From NCBI GenBank assembly GCA_964019155.1, contig CAXHSG010000177.1:620001-684000 (forward strand): a stretch of DNA of 64,000 nt, given 5' to 3'. The stretch comes from Osedax fenrisi (Eukaryota > Annelida > Polychaeta > Sabellida > Siboglinidae). Below, in pieces: positions 1 through 13,400 of this stretch (the first letter of the stretch is position 1; each line of letters begins with the position of its first letter). The notes below the pieces were generated by a model that worked only from the letters and a program-made list of their open reading frames with translations, was not told where the DNA came from and made no database searches. The translations under genes and the position numbers were made by a program.

Positions 1-17
1 AAGTATAGCATGGGTAT

Positions 18-31
18 TAATGATATCATTA
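18..31. other. 14-bp perfect palindrome in ATC-variant units
   Basis: TAATGATATCATTA is its own reverse complement. It arises wherever AGC before half B becomes ATC and recurs dozens of times. The consensus form TAATGATAGCATTA is one base from this palindrome, so almost every unit carries an imperfect TAAT-N6-ATTA dyad. It is a sequence property; no function is shown. Confidence 0.8.
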
Positions 32-81
32 GTTTTAAGTATAGCATGGGTATTAATGATAGCATTAGTTTTAATGATAGC

Positions 82-135
82 ATGGGTGTTAATGATAGCA
101 TTAGTTTTAATGATAGCATTAGTTTTAAGTATAGC
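82..135 (+). repeat. Example of a 54-bp unit: A, B/A hybrid, B
   Basis: Half A occupies 82-99, a hybrid half ATTAGTTTTAATGATAGC occupies 100-117, and half B occupies 118-135. The hybrid has the 5' part of B and the 3' part of A, joined at the shared GTNTTAA segment. This 18-bp gain recurs many times (for example near 484-501, 5011-5028 and 14673-14690) and explains why spacings across the array are multiples of 18 rather than of 36. Confidence 0.85.
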
Positions 136-3100
136 ATGGGTATTAATGATAGCATTAGTTTTAAGTATAGCATGGGTGTTAATAATAACTTTACTTTTAA
201 GTATAACATGGATGTTAATGATAACATTAGTTTTAAGTATAGCATGGGTGTTAATGATAACATTAGTTTTAAGTATAGCATGTGTTTTAATGATATCATT
301 AGTTTTAATGATAGCATGGGTGTTAATGATAATATTAGTTTTAAGTATAGCATGGGTGTTAATGATAATATTAGTTTTAAGTATAGCATGGGTATTAATG
401 ATATCATTAGTTTTAAGTATAGCATGGGTATTAATGATAGCATTAGTTTTAATGATAGCATGGGTGTTAATGATAGCATTAGTTTTAATGATAGCATTAG
501 TTTTAAGTATAGCATGGGTATTAATGATAGCATTAGTTTTAAGTATAGCATGGGTGTTAATAATAGCTTTACTTTTAAGTATAACATGGATGTTAATGAT
601 AACATTAGTTTTAAGTATAGCATGGGTGTCAATGATATCATTAGTTTTAAGTATAGCATGGATGTTAATGATAGAATTAGTTTTAAGTATAGCATGTGTT
701 TTAATGATATCATTAGTTTTAAGTATAGCATGGGCGTTAATTATATCATTAGTTTTAATGATAGCATGGGTGTTAATGATAATATTAGTTTTAAGTATAG
801 CATGGATGTTAATGATAGCATTAGTTTTAAGTATAGCATGGGTATTAATGATATCATTAGTTTTAAGTATAACATGGGTGTTAATGATAGCATTAGTTTT
901 AAGTATAGCATGGGTGTTAATGATAGCATTAGTTTTAATTATAACATGGGTGTTAATGATAGCATTAGTTGTAATGATAGCATGGGAGTTAATGATAGCA
1001 TTAGTTTTAAGTATAGCATGGGTAGTAATGATAGCATTAGTTTTAAGTATAGCATGGGTGTTAATTATAGCTTTAGTTTTAAGTATATCATGTATGTTAA
1101 TGATAGCATTAGTTTTAAGTATAGCATGGATGTTAATGATAGCTTTAGTTTTAAGTATAGCATGGGTTTTAATGATAGCATTAGTTTTAAGTATAGCATG
1201 GGTATTAATGATAGCATTAGTTTTAAGTATAGCATGGGTGTTAATAATAGCTTTACTTTTAAGTATAACATGGATGTTAATGATAACATTAGTTTTAAGT
1301 ATAGCATGGTTATTAATGATAGCATTAGTTTTAAGTATAGCATGGGTGTTAATAATAGCTTTACTTTTAAGTATAACATGGATGTTAATGATAGCATTAG
1401 TTTTAAGTATAGCATGGGTGTTAATGATAGCATTAGTTTTAAGTATAGCATGGATGTTAATGATAGCTTTAGTTTTAAGTATAGCATGGGTTTTAATGAT
1501 AGCATTAGTTTTAAGTATAGCATGGGTGTTAATGATAGCATTAGTTTTAATTATAACATGGGTGTTAATGATAGCATTAGTTTTAATGATAGCATGGGAG
1601 TTAATGATAGCATTAGTTTTAAGTATAGCATGGGTAGTAATGATATCATTAGTTTTAAGTATAGCATGGGTGTTAATGATAGCTTTAGTTTTAAGTATAG
1701 CATGGGTGTTAATGATAGCATTAGTTTTAAGTATAGCATGGATGTTAATGATATCTTTAGTTTTAAGTATAGCATGGATGTTAATGATAGCATTAGTTTT
1801 AAGTATAGCATGGATGTTATTGATATCATTAGTTTTAAGTATAGCATGGGCGTTAATGATATCATTAGTTTTAAGTATAGCATGGGTGTTAATGATAGCA
1901 TTAGTTTTAATTATAACATGGGTGTTAATGATAGCATTAGTTTTAATGATAGCATGGGTGTTAATGATAGCATTAGTTTTAAGTATAGCATGGGTAGTAA
2001 TGATATCATTAGTTTTAAGTATAGCATGGGTGTTAATGATAGAATTAGTTTTAAGTATAGCATGGATGTTAATGATAGCTTTAGTTTTAAGTATAGCATG
2101 GGTTTTAATGATAGCATTAGTTTTAAGTATAGCATGGGTTTTAATGATAGCATTAGTTTTAAGTATAGCATGGGCGTTAATGATATCATTAGTTTTAAGT
2201 ATAGCATGGATGATAGTGATAGTATTAGTTATAAGTATAGCATGGGTATTAATGATAGCATTAGTTATAAGTATAGCATGGGTATTAATGATAGCATTAG
2301 TTTTAAGTATAACATGGGATTTAATGATAGCATTAGTTTTAAGTATAGCATGGGTGTCAATGATATCATTAGTTTTAAGTATAGCATGGATGTTAATGAT
2401 AGAATTAGTTTTAAGTATAGCATGGGTTTTAATGATATCATTAGTTTTAAGTATAGCATGGGCGTTAATTATATCATTAGTTTTAATGATAGCATGGGTG
2501 TTAATGATAATATTAGTTTTAAGTATAGCATGGATGTTAATGATAGCATTAGTTTTAAGTATAGCATGGGTATTAATGATATCATTAGTTTTAAGTATAA
2601 CATGGGTGTTAATGATAGCATTAGTTTTAAGTATAGCATGGGTGTTAATGATAGCATTAGTTTTAATTATAACATGGGTGTTAATGATAGCATTAGTTGT
2701 AATGATAGCATGGGAGTTAATGATAGCATTAGTTTTAAGTATAGCATGGGTAGTAATGATAGCATTAGTTTTAAGTATAGCATGGGTGTTAATGATAGCA
2801 TTAGTTTTAATTATAACATGGGTGTTAATGATAGCATTAGTTTTAATGATAGCATGGGTGTTAATGATAGCATTAGTTTTAAGTATAGCATGGGTATTAA
2901 TGATAGCATTAGTTATAAGTATAGCATGGGTATTAATGATAGCATTAGTTTTAAGTATAACATGGGATTTAATGATAGCATTAGTTTTAAGTATAGCATG
3001 GGTAGTAATGATATCATTAGTTTTAAGTATAGCATGGGTGTTAATGATAGCTTTAGTTTTAAGTATAGCATGGTTGTTAATGATAGCATTAGTTTTAAGT

Positions 3101-3735
3101 ATAGCATGGATGTTAATGATAGCTTTAGTTTTAAGTATAGCATGGGCGTTAATTATATCATTAGTTTTAATGATAGCATGGGTTTTAATGATATCATTAG
3201 TTTTAAGTATAGCATGGGCGTTAATTATATCATTAGTTTTAATGATAGCATGGGTGTTAATGAAAATATTAGTTTTAAGTATAACATGGGTGTTAATGAT
3301 AGCATTAGTTTTAAGTATAGCATGGGTGTTAATGATAGCATTAGTTTTAATTATAACATGGGTGTTAATGATAGCATTAGTTTTAATGATAGCATGGGTG
3401 TTAATGATAGCATTAGTTTTAAGTATAGCATGGGTAGTAATGATATCATTAGTTTTAAGTATAGCATGGGTGTTAATGATAGAATTAGTTTTAAGTATAG
3501 CATGGATGTTAATGATAGCTTTAGTTTTAAGTATAGCATGGGTTTTAATGATAGCATTAGTTTTAAGTATAGCATGGGTTTTAATGATAGCATTAGTTTT
3601 AAGTATAGCATGGGCGTTAATGATATCATTAGTTTTAAGTATAGCATGGTTATTAATGATATCATTAGTTTTAAGTATAGCATGGGTGTTAATGATAGCA
3701 TTAGTTTTAAGTATAGCATGGATGTTAATGATAGC

Positions 3736-3771
3736 ATGGGTGATAAGTATAGCATGGGTGATAAGTATAGC
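3736..3771 (+). repeat. Paired A/B hybrid half-units (first of 16 sites)
   Basis: Two consecutive 18-mers ATGGGTGATAAGTATAGC replace a normal unit. Each has the 5' part of half A and the 3' part of half B, the reciprocal of the common B/A hybrid. The same pair, preceded by a GGATGTTAATGATAGC half, recurs at 10662, 18468, 24150, 28447, 32548, 47956, 50492, 53117, 54035, 56660, 57110, 59376, 60744, 62596 and 63046 (36 bp each). It always occurs as exactly two copies, which points to one founding event spread by larger duplications. Confidence 0.85.
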
Positions 3772-3951
3772 ATGGGTGTTAATGATAGCATTAGTTTTAA
3801 GTATAACATGGGATTTAATTATAGCATTAGTTTTAAGTATAGCATGGGTGTCAATGATAGCATTAGTTTTAAGTATAGCATGGATGTTAATGATAGCATT
3901 AGTTTTAAGTATAGCATGGGTGTTAATAATAGCATTAGTTTTAAGTATAGC

Positions 3952-4201
3952 ATGGTTTTAATGATAGCATTAGTTTTAAGTATAGAATGGGTATTAATGA
4001 TAGCATTAGTTTTAATGATAGCATTAGTTTTAAGTATAGCATGGGTATTAATGATAGCATTAGTTTTAAGTATAGCATGGGTGTTAATGATAGCATTACT
4101 TTTAAGTATAACATGGATGTTAATGATAGCATTAGTTTTAAGTATAGCATGGGTGTTAATAATAGCATTCGTTTTAAGTATAGCATGGTTTTAATGATAG
4201 C
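3952..4201 (+). repeat. Paired 35-bp-unit cassette, 233-bp spacing
   Basis: At 3952-3968 half A has lost one G (ATGGTTTTAATGATAGC, 17 bp), and the same 17-mer recurs at 4185-4201, 233 bp later (13 half-units minus 1 bp). Each shifts the triplet phase of the array and creates TGG TTT TAA, which terminates the hydrophobic reading frame. The same 233-bp pair begins at 8576, 10878, 18755, 24366, 32764, 36233, 41878, 48100, 57542, 60960 and 63478. It is a reliable landmark for higher-order copies. Unpaired or differently spaced copies occur too, for example at 11956, 13449, 13916, 15301, 18684, 20553 and 20912. Confidence 0.88.
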
Positions 4202-4486
4202 ATTAGTTTTAATGATAGCATTAGTTTTAAGTATAGCATGGGTATTAATGATAGCATTAGTTTTAAGTATAGTATGGGTATTATTGATGGCATTAGTTAT
4301 AAGTATAGCATGGGTATTAATGATAGCATTAGTTTTAAGTATAGCATGGGTATTAATGATAGCATTAGTTTTAAGTATAGCATGGGTATTAATGATAGCA
4401 TTAGTTTTAAGTATAGCATGGGTGTTAATGATAGCATTAGTTTTAAGTATAGCATGGGTGTTAATGATAGTATTAGTTTTAAGTAT

Positions 4487-4524
4487 AATATAGATGTTAA
4501 CGATAGCATTAGTTTTAAGTACAG
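4487..4524 (+). repeat. ATATAGATGTTAACG variant unit
   Basis: This variant has AATATAGATGTTAACGATAG in place of half A, followed by a B half ending AAGTACAGC. It contains a CpG and a GTTAAC palindrome absent from the consensus, and its TAG interrupts the hydrophobic frame. It recurs through much of the window (for example at about 11414, 12186, 12588, 13016, 14152, 19292, 29184, 37417 and 59685) and helps trace higher-order copies. Some copies carry GTTAATG instead of GTTAACG. Confidence 0.8.
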
Positions 4525-6139
4525 CATGGGTGTTAATGATAGCATTAGTTTTAAGTATAACATGGGTGTTATTGATAGCATTAGTTTTAAGTATAGCATG
4601 GGTGTTAATGATAGCATTAGTTTTAAGTATAACATGGGTGTTAATGATAGCATTAGTTTTAAGTATAGCATGGGTAGTAATGATATCATTAGTTTTAAGT
4701 ATAGCATGGGTGTTAATGATAGCTTTAGTTTTAAGTATAGCATGGGTTTTAATGATAGCATTAGTTTTAAGTATAGCATGGGTTTTAATGATATCATTAG
4801 TTTTAAGTATAGCATGGGCGTTAATTATATCATTAGTTTTAATGATAGCATGGGTGTTAATGATAATATTAGTTTTAAGTATAGCATGGGTGTTAATGAT
4901 AATATTAGTTTTAAGTATAGCATGGGTATTAATGATATCATTAGTTTTAAGTATAGCATGGGAATTAATGATAGCATTAGTTTTAATGATAGCATGGGTG
5001 TTAATGATAGCATTAGTTTTAATGATAGCATTAGTTTTAAGTATAGCATGGGTATTAATGATAGCATTAGTTTTAAGTATAGCATGGGTGTTAATAATAG
5101 CTTTACTTTTAAGTATAACATGGATGTTAATGATAACATTAGTTTTAAGTATAGCATGGGTGTTAATGATAACATTAGTTTTAATGATAGCATTAGTTTT
5201 AAGTATATCATATATTTTAATGATAGCATTAGTTTTAAGTATAGCATGGTTATTAATGATAGCATTAGTTTTAAGTATAGCATGGGTGTTAATAATAGCT
5301 TTACTTTTAAGTATAACATGGATGTTAATGATAGCATTAGTTTTAAGTATAGCATGGGTGTTAATGATAGCATTAGTTTTAAGTATAGCATGGATGTTAA
5401 TGATAGCTTTAGTTTTAAGTATAGCATGGGTTTTAATGATAGCATTAGTTTTAAGTATAGCATGGGTGTTAATGATAGCATTAGTTTTAATTATAACATG
5501 GGTGTTAATGATAGCATTAGTTTTAATGATAGCATGGGAGTTAATGATAGCATTAGTTTTAAGTATAGCATGGGTAGTAATGATATCATTAGTTTTAAGT
5601 ATAGCATGGGTGTTAATGATAGCTTTAGTTTTAAGTATAGCATGGGTGTTAATGATAGCATTAGTTTTAAGTATAGCATGGATGTTAATGATATCTTTAG
5701 TTTTAAGTATAGCATGGGTGTTAATGATAGCATTAGTTTTAAGTATAGCATGGATGTTATTGATATCATTAGTTTTAAGTATAGCATGGGCGTTAATGAT
5801 ATCATTAGTTTTAAGTATAGCATGGGTGTTAATGATAGCTTTAGTTTTAAGTATATCATGTATGTTAATGATAGCATTAGTTTTAAGTATAGCATGGGTG
5901 TCAATGATAGCATTAGTTTTAAGTATAGCATGGATGATAGTGATAGTATTAGTTATAAGTATAGCATGGGTATTAATGATAGCATTAGTTATAAGTATAG
6001 CATGGGTATTAATGATAGCATTAGTTTTAAGTATAACATGGGATTTAATGATAGCATTAGTTTTAAGTATAGCATGGGTGTCAATGATATCATTAGTTTT
6101 AAGTATAGCATGGATGTTAATGATAGAATTAGTTTTAAG

Positions 6140-8084
6140 TATAGCATGGGTTTTAATGATATCATTAGTTTTAAGTATAGCATGGGCGTTAATTATATCA
6201 TTAGTTTTAATGATAGCATGGGTGTTAATGATAATATTAGTTTTAAGTATAGCATGGATGTTAATGATAGCATTAGTTTTAAGTATAGCATGGGTATTAA
6301 TGATATCATTAGTTTTAAGTATAACATGGGTGTTAATGATAGCATTAGTTTTAAGTATAGCATGGGTGTTAATGATAGCATTAGTTTTAATTATAACATG
6401 GGTGTTAATGATAGCATTAGTTGTAATGATAGCATGGGAGTTAATGATAGCATTAGTTTTAAGTATAGCATGGGTAGTAATGATAGCATTAGTTTTAAGT
6501 ATAGCATGGGTGTTAATTATAGCTTTAGTTTTAAGTATATCATGTATGTTAATGATAGCATTAGTTTTAAGTATAGCATGGGTGTCAATGATAGCATTAG
6601 TTTTAAGTATAGCATGGATGATAGTGATAGTATTAGTTATAAGTATAGCATGGGTATTAATGATAGCATTAGTTATAAGTATAGCATGGGTATTAATGAT
6701 AGCATTAGTTTTAAGTATAACATGGGATTTAATGATAGCATTAGTTTTAAGTATAGCATGGGTAGTAATGATATCATTAGTTTTAAGTATAGCATGGGTG
6801 TTAATGATAGCTTTAGTTTTAAGTATAGCATGGTTGTTAATGATAGCATTAGTTTTAAGTATAGCATGGATGTTAATGATAGCTTTAGTTTTAAGTATAG
6901 CATGGGTTTTAATGATAGCATTAGTTTTAAGTATAGCATGGGTTTTAATGATATCATTAGTTTTAAGTATAGCATGGGCGTTAATTATATCATTAGTTTT
7001 AATGATAGCATGGGTGTTAATGATAATATTAGTTTTAAGTATAGCATGGGTGTTAATGATAGCTTTACTTTTAAGTATAACATGGATGTTAATGATAGCA
7101 TTAGTTTTAAGTATAGCATGGGTTTTAATGATATCATTAGTTTTAAGTATAGCATGGGCGTTAATTATATCATTAGTTTTAATGATAGCATGGGTGTTAA
7201 TGATAATATTAGTTTTAAGTATAGCATGGATGTTAATGATAGCATTAGTTTTAAGTATAGCATGGGTATTAATGATATCATTAGTTTTAAGTATAACATG
7301 GGTGTTAATGATAGCATTAGTTTTAAGTATAGCATGGGTGTTAATGATAGCATTAGTTTTAATTATAACATGGGTGTTAATGATAGCATTAGTTGTAATG
7401 ATAGCATGGGAGTTAATGATAGCATTAGTTTTAAGTATAGCATGGGTAGTAATGATAGCATTAGTTTTAAGTATAGCATGGGTGTTAATTATAGCTTTAG
7501 TTTTAAGTATATCATGTATGTTAATGATAGCATTAGTTTTAAGTATAGCATGGGTGTCAATGATAGCATTAGTTTTAAGTATAGCATGGATGATAGTGAT
7601 AGTATTAGTTATAAGTATAGCATGGGTATTAATGATAGCATTAGTTATAAGTATAGCATGGGTATTAATGATAGCATTAGTTTTAAGTATAACATGGGAT
7701 TTAATGATAGCATTAGTTTTAAGTATAGCATGGGTAGTAATGATATCATTAGTTTTAAGTATAGCATGGGTGTTAATGATAGCTTTAGTTTTAAGTATAG
7801 CATGGTTGTTAATGATAGCATTAGTTTTAAGTATAGCATGGATGTTAATGATAGCTTTAGTTTTAAGTATAGCATGGGTTTTAATGATAGCATTAGTTTT
7901 AAGTATAGCATGGGTTTTAATGATATCATTAGTTTTAAGTATAGCATGGGCGTTAATTATATCATTAGTTTTAATGATAGCATGGGTGTTAATGATAATA
8001 TTAGTTTTAAGTATAGCATGGGTGTTAATGATAGCTTTACTTTTAAGTATAACATGGATGTTAATGATAGCATTAGTTTTAAGT
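6140..8084 (+). repeat. 972-bp tandem duplication
   Basis: Two adjacent copies, about 6140-7111 and 7112-8084, share the same order of variant units at an offset of 972 bp (exactly 27 units). The order includes the GGGCGTTAATTATATC variant, the TTGTAATGATAGC variant and the GATGATAGTGATAGTATTAG variant. I saw no length change between them. Confidence 0.85.
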
Positions 8085-8428
8085 ATAGCATGGGTGTTAA
8101 TGATAACATTAGTTTTAATGATAGCATTACTTTTAAGTATATCATGTATGTTAATGATAGCATTAGTTTTAAGTATAGCATGTGTGTTAATGATAGCATT
8201 AGTTTTAAGTATAACATGGGTGTTAATGATAGCATTAGTTTTAAGTATAGCATGGGTGTTAATGATAGCATTAGTTTTAATTATAACATGGGTGTTAATG
8301 ATAGCATTAGTTTTAATGATAGCATGGGTGTTAATGATAGCATTATTTTTAAGTATAGCATGGGTAGTAATGATATCATTAGTTTTAAGTATAGCATGGG
8401 TGTTAATGATAGAATTAGTTTTAAGTAT
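6974..8428 (+). repeat. Copy 1 of a 1.45-kb segment also at 9042-10496
   Basis: This segment matches 9042-10496 at a constant offset of 2,068 bp. Two substitutions are visible: C8130 against G10198, and T8346 against G10414. The match ends where this copy enters AAGTATAACATGGGATTT and the other reads AAGTATAGCATGCATG. Confidence 0.83.
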
Positions 8429-9041
8429 AACATGGGATTTAATTATAGCATTAGTTTTAAGTATAGCATGGGTGTCCATGATAGCATTAGTTTTAAGTAT
8501 AGCATGGATGTTAATGATAGCATTAGTTTTAAGTATAGCATGGGTGTTAATAATAGCATTAGTTTTAAGTATAGCATGGTTTTAATGATAGCATTAGTTT
8601 TAAGTATAGCATGGGTATTAATGATAGCATTAGTTTTAATGATAGCATTAGTTTTAAGTATAGCATGGGTATTAATGATAGCATTAGTTTTAAGTATAGC
8701 ATGGGTGTTAATGATAGCATTACTTTTAAGTATAACATGGATGTTAATGATAGCATTAGTTTTAAGTATAGCATGGGTGTTAATAATAGCATTCGTTTTA
8801 AGTATAGCATGGTTTTAATGATAGCATTAGTTTTAATGATAGCATTAGTTTTAAGTATAGCATGGGTATTAATGATAGCATTAGTTTTAAGTATAGTATG
8901 GGTATTATTGATGGCATTAGTTATAAGTATAGCATGGGTATTAATGATAGCATTAGTTTTAAGTATAGCATGGGTATTAATGATAGCATTAGTTTTAAGT
9001 ATAGCATGGGTATTAATGATAGCATTAGTTTTAAGTATAGC

Positions 9042-10496
9042 ATGGGCGTTAATTATATCATTAGTTTTAATGATAGCATGGGTGTTAATGATAATATTAG
9101 TTTTAAGTATAGCATGGGTGTTAATGATAGCTTTACTTTTAAGTATAACATGGATGTTAATGATAGCATTAGTTTTAAGTATAGCATGGGTTTTAATGAT
9201 ATCATTAGTTTTAAGTATAGCATGGGCGTTAATTATATCATTAGTTTTAATGATAGCATGGGTGTTAATGATAATATTAGTTTTAAGTATAGCATGGATG
9301 TTAATGATAGCATTAGTTTTAAGTATAGCATGGGTATTAATGATATCATTAGTTTTAAGTATAACATGGGTGTTAATGATAGCATTAGTTTTAAGTATAG
9401 CATGGGTGTTAATGATAGCATTAGTTTTAATTATAACATGGGTGTTAATGATAGCATTAGTTGTAATGATAGCATGGGAGTTAATGATAGCATTAGTTTT
9501 AAGTATAGCATGGGTAGTAATGATAGCATTAGTTTTAAGTATAGCATGGGTGTTAATTATAGCTTTAGTTTTAAGTATATCATGTATGTTAATGATAGCA
9601 TTAGTTTTAAGTATAGCATGGGTGTCAATGATAGCATTAGTTTTAAGTATAGCATGGATGATAGTGATAGTATTAGTTATAAGTATAGCATGGGTATTAA
9701 TGATAGCATTAGTTATAAGTATAGCATGGGTATTAATGATAGCATTAGTTTTAAGTATAACATGGGATTTAATGATAGCATTAGTTTTAAGTATAGCATG
9801 GGTAGTAATGATATCATTAGTTTTAAGTATAGCATGGGTGTTAATGATAGCTTTAGTTTTAAGTATAGCATGGTTGTTAATGATAGCATTAGTTTTAAGT
9901 ATAGCATGGATGTTAATGATAGCTTTAGTTTTAAGTATAGCATGGGTTTTAATGATAGCATTAGTTTTAAGTATAGCATGGGTTTTAATGATATCATTAG
10001 TTTTAAGTATAGCATGGGCGTTAATTATATCATTAGTTTTAATGATAGCATGGGTGTTAATGATAATATTAGTTTTAAGTATAGCATGGGTGTTAATGAT
10101 AGCTTTACTTTTAAGTATAACATGGATGTTAATGATAGCATTAGTTTTAAGTATAGCATGGGTGTTAATGATAACATTAGTTTTAATGATAGCATTAGTT
10201 TTAAGTATATCATGTATGTTAATGATAGCATTAGTTTTAAGTATAGCATGTGTGTTAATGATAGCATTAGTTTTAAGTATAACATGGGTGTTAATGATAG
10301 CATTAGTTTTAAGTATAGCATGGGTGTTAATGATAGCATTAGTTTTAATTATAACATGGGTGTTAATGATAGCATTAGTTTTAATGATAGCATGGGTGTT
10401 AATGATAGCATTAGTTTTAAGTATAGCATGGGTAGTAATGATATCATTAGTTTTAAGTATAGCATGGGTGTTAATGATAGAATTAGTTTTAAGTAT
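9042..10496 (+). repeat. Copy 2 of the 1.45-kb segment at 6974-8428
   Basis: This copy lies at an offset of 2,068 bp from 6974-8428 and differs by two visible substitutions. It is embedded between 233-bp cassettes starting at 8576 and 10878, which delimit a roughly 2.3-kb higher-order block. Confidence 0.83.
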
Positions 10497-13400
10497 AGCA
10501 TGCATGTTAATGATAGCTTTAGTTTTAAGTATAGCATGGGTTTTAATGATAGCATTAGTTTTAAGTATAGCATGGGTTTTAATGATAGCATTAGTTTTAA
10601 GTATAGCATGGGCGTTAATGATAGCATTAGTTTTAAGTATAGCATGGATGTTAATGATAGCATGGGTGATAAGTATAGCATGGGTGATAAGTATAGCATG
10701 GGTGTTAATGATAGCATTAGTTTTAAGTATAACATGGGATTTAATTATAGCATTAGTTTTAAGTATAGCATGGGTGTCCATGATAGCATTAGTTTTAAGT
10801 ATAGCATGGATGTTAATGATAGCATTAGTTTTAAGTATAGCATGGGTGTTAATAATAGCATTAGTTTTAAGTATAGCATGGTTTTAATGATAGCATTAGT
10901 TTTAAGTATAGCATGGGTATTAATGATAGCATTAGTTTTAATGATAGCATTAGTTTTAAGTATAGCATGGGTATTAATGATAGCATTAGTTTTAAGTATA
11001 GCATGGGTGTTAATGATAGCATTACTTTTAAGTATAACATGGATGTTAATGATAGCATTAGTTTTAAGTATAGCATGGGTGTTAATAATAGCATTCGTTT
11101 TAAGTATAGCATGGTTTTAATGATAGCATTAGTTTTAATGATAGCATTAGTTTTAAGTATAGCATGGGTATTAATGATAGCATTAGTTTTAAGTATAGTA
11201 TGGGTATTATTGATGGCATTAGTTATAAGTATAGCATGGGTATTAATGATAGCATTAGTTTTAAGTATAGCATGGGTATTAATGATAGCATTAGTTTTAA
11301 GTATAGCATGGGTATTAATGATAGCATTAGTTTTAAGTATAGCATGGGTGTTAATGATAGCATTAGTTTTAAGTATAGCATGGGTGTTAATGATAGTATT
11401 AGTTTTAAGTATAATATAGATGTTAACGATAGGATTAGTTTTAAGTACAGCATGGGTGTTAATGATAGCATTAGTTTTAAGTATAGCATGGGTGTTAATG
11501 ATAGCATTAGTTTTAAGTATAACATGGGTGTTAATGATAGCATTAGTTTTAAGTATAGCATGGGTAGTAATGATATCATTAGTTTTAAGTATAGCATGGG
11601 TGTTAATGATAGCTTTAGTTTTAAGTATAGCATGGTTGTTAATGATAGCATTAGTTTTAAGTATAGTATGGGTATTATTGATGGCATTAGTTATAAGTAT
11701 AGCATGGGTATTAATGATAGCATTAGTTTTAAGTATAGCATGGGTATTAATGATAGCATTAGTTTTAAGTATAGCATGGGTATTAATGATAGCATTAGTT
11801 TTAAGTATAGCATGGGTGTTAATGATAGCATTAGTTTTAAGTATAGCATGGGTGTTAATGATAGCATTAGTTTTAAGTATAACATGGATGTTAATGATAG
11901 CATTAGTTTTAAGTATAGCATGGGTGTTAATAATAGCATTCGTTTTAAGTATAGCATGGTTTTAATGATAGCATTAGTTTTAATGATAGCATTAGTTTTA
12001 AGTATAGCATGGGTATTAATGATAGCATTAGTTTTAAGTATAGCATGGGTATTAATGATAGCATTAGTTTTAAGTATAGCATGGGTATTAATGATAGCAT
12101 TAGTTTTAAGTATAGCATGGGTGTTAATGATAGCATTAGTTTTAAGTATAGCATGGGTGTTAATGATAGTATTAGTTTTAAGTATAATATAGATGTTAAC
12201 GATAGGATTAGTTTTAAGTACAGCATGGGTGTTAATGATAGCATTAGTTTTAAGTATAACATGGGTGTTATTGATAGCATTAGTTTTAAGTATAGCATGG
12301 GTGTTAATGATAGCATTAGTTTTAAGTATAACATGGGTGTTAATGATAGCATTAGTTTTAAGTATAGCATGGGTAGTAATGATATCATTAGTTTTAAGTA
12401 TAGCATGGGTGTTAATGATAGCTTTAGTTTTAAGTATAGCATGGTTGTTAATGATAGCATTAGTTTTAAGTATAGCATGGGTATTAATGATAGCATTAGT
12501 TTTAAGTATAGCATGTGTGTTAATGATAGCATTAGTTTTAAGTATAGCATGGGTGTTAATGATAGTATTAGTTTTAAGTATAATATAGATGTTAACGATA
12601 TCATTAGTTTTAAGTACAGCATGGGTGTTAATGATAGATTTAGTTTTAAGTATAACATGGGTGTTAATGATAGTATTAGTTTTAAGTATAGCATGGGTGT
12701 TAATGATAGCATTAGTTTTAAGTATAACATGGGTGTTAATGATAACATTAGTTTTAAGTATAGCATGGGTAGTAATGATATCATTAGTTTTAAGTATAGC
12801 ATGGGTGTTAATGATAGCTTTAGTTTTAAGTATAGCATGGTTGTTAATGATAGCATTAGTTTTAAGTATAGCATGGATTTTAATGATAGCTTTAGTTTTA
12901 AGTATAGCATGGGTTTTAATGATAGCATTAGTTTTAAGTATAGCATGGGTTTTAATGATATCATTAGTTTTAAGTATAGCATGGGCGTTAATTATATCAT
13001 TAGTTTTAAGTATAATATAGATGTTAACGATAGCATTAGTTTTAAGTACAGCATGGGTGTTAATGATAGATTTAGTTTTAAGTATAACATGGGTGTTAAT
13101 GATAGTATTAGTTTTAAGTATAGCATGGGTGTTAATGATAGCATTAGTTTTAAGTATAACATGGGTTTTAATGATAGCATTAGTTTTAAGTATAGCATGG
13201 GTAGTAATGATATCATTAGTTTTAAGTATAGCATGGGTGTTAATGATAGCTTTAGTTTTAAGTATAGCATGGTTGTTAATGATAGCATTAGTTTTAAGTA
13301 TAGCATGGATTTTAATGATAGCTTTAGTTTTAAGTATAGCATGGGTTTTAATGATAGCATTAGTTTTAAGTATAGCATGGATGTTAATGATAGCATTAGT

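Larger units (their letters stand above)
10..633 (+). repeat. 378-bp internal tandem duplication
   Basis: The run of variants starting at 10 restarts at 388. The same order of variant units is present, including a 54-bp unit and the ACTTTTAAGTATAAC variant. The offset is 378 bp, which is 21 half-units. One clear difference is AATAATAAC in copy 1 against AATAATAGC in copy 2. The copies diverge after roughly 250 bp of shared order. Confidence 0.75.

Noticed and set aside
10..4194. 1,394-codon + strand ORF of MGVNDSISFKYS-type repeats as a structural repeat protein
   Set aside because: It is the 36-bp unit read in one of four stop-free frames. It ends only because of 1-bp-deleted units, has no non-repetitive N- or C-terminal domain and no flanking unique sequence, and its substitutions are not biased to silent positions.
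3941..8479. 1,512-codon - strand ORF (ILKTNAIINTHA repeats)
   Set aside because: It is the reverse-complement reading of the same satellite. Equal-quality ORFs overlap it on the other strand, and there is no domain or start context.
4494..8585. Hydrophobic WVLMIALVLSIA ORF as a multi-pass membrane protein
   Set aside because: The hydrophobicity follows from the T-rich unit in this frame. There are no loops or charged segments typical of real transporters, and the frame opens and closes at satellite length variants.
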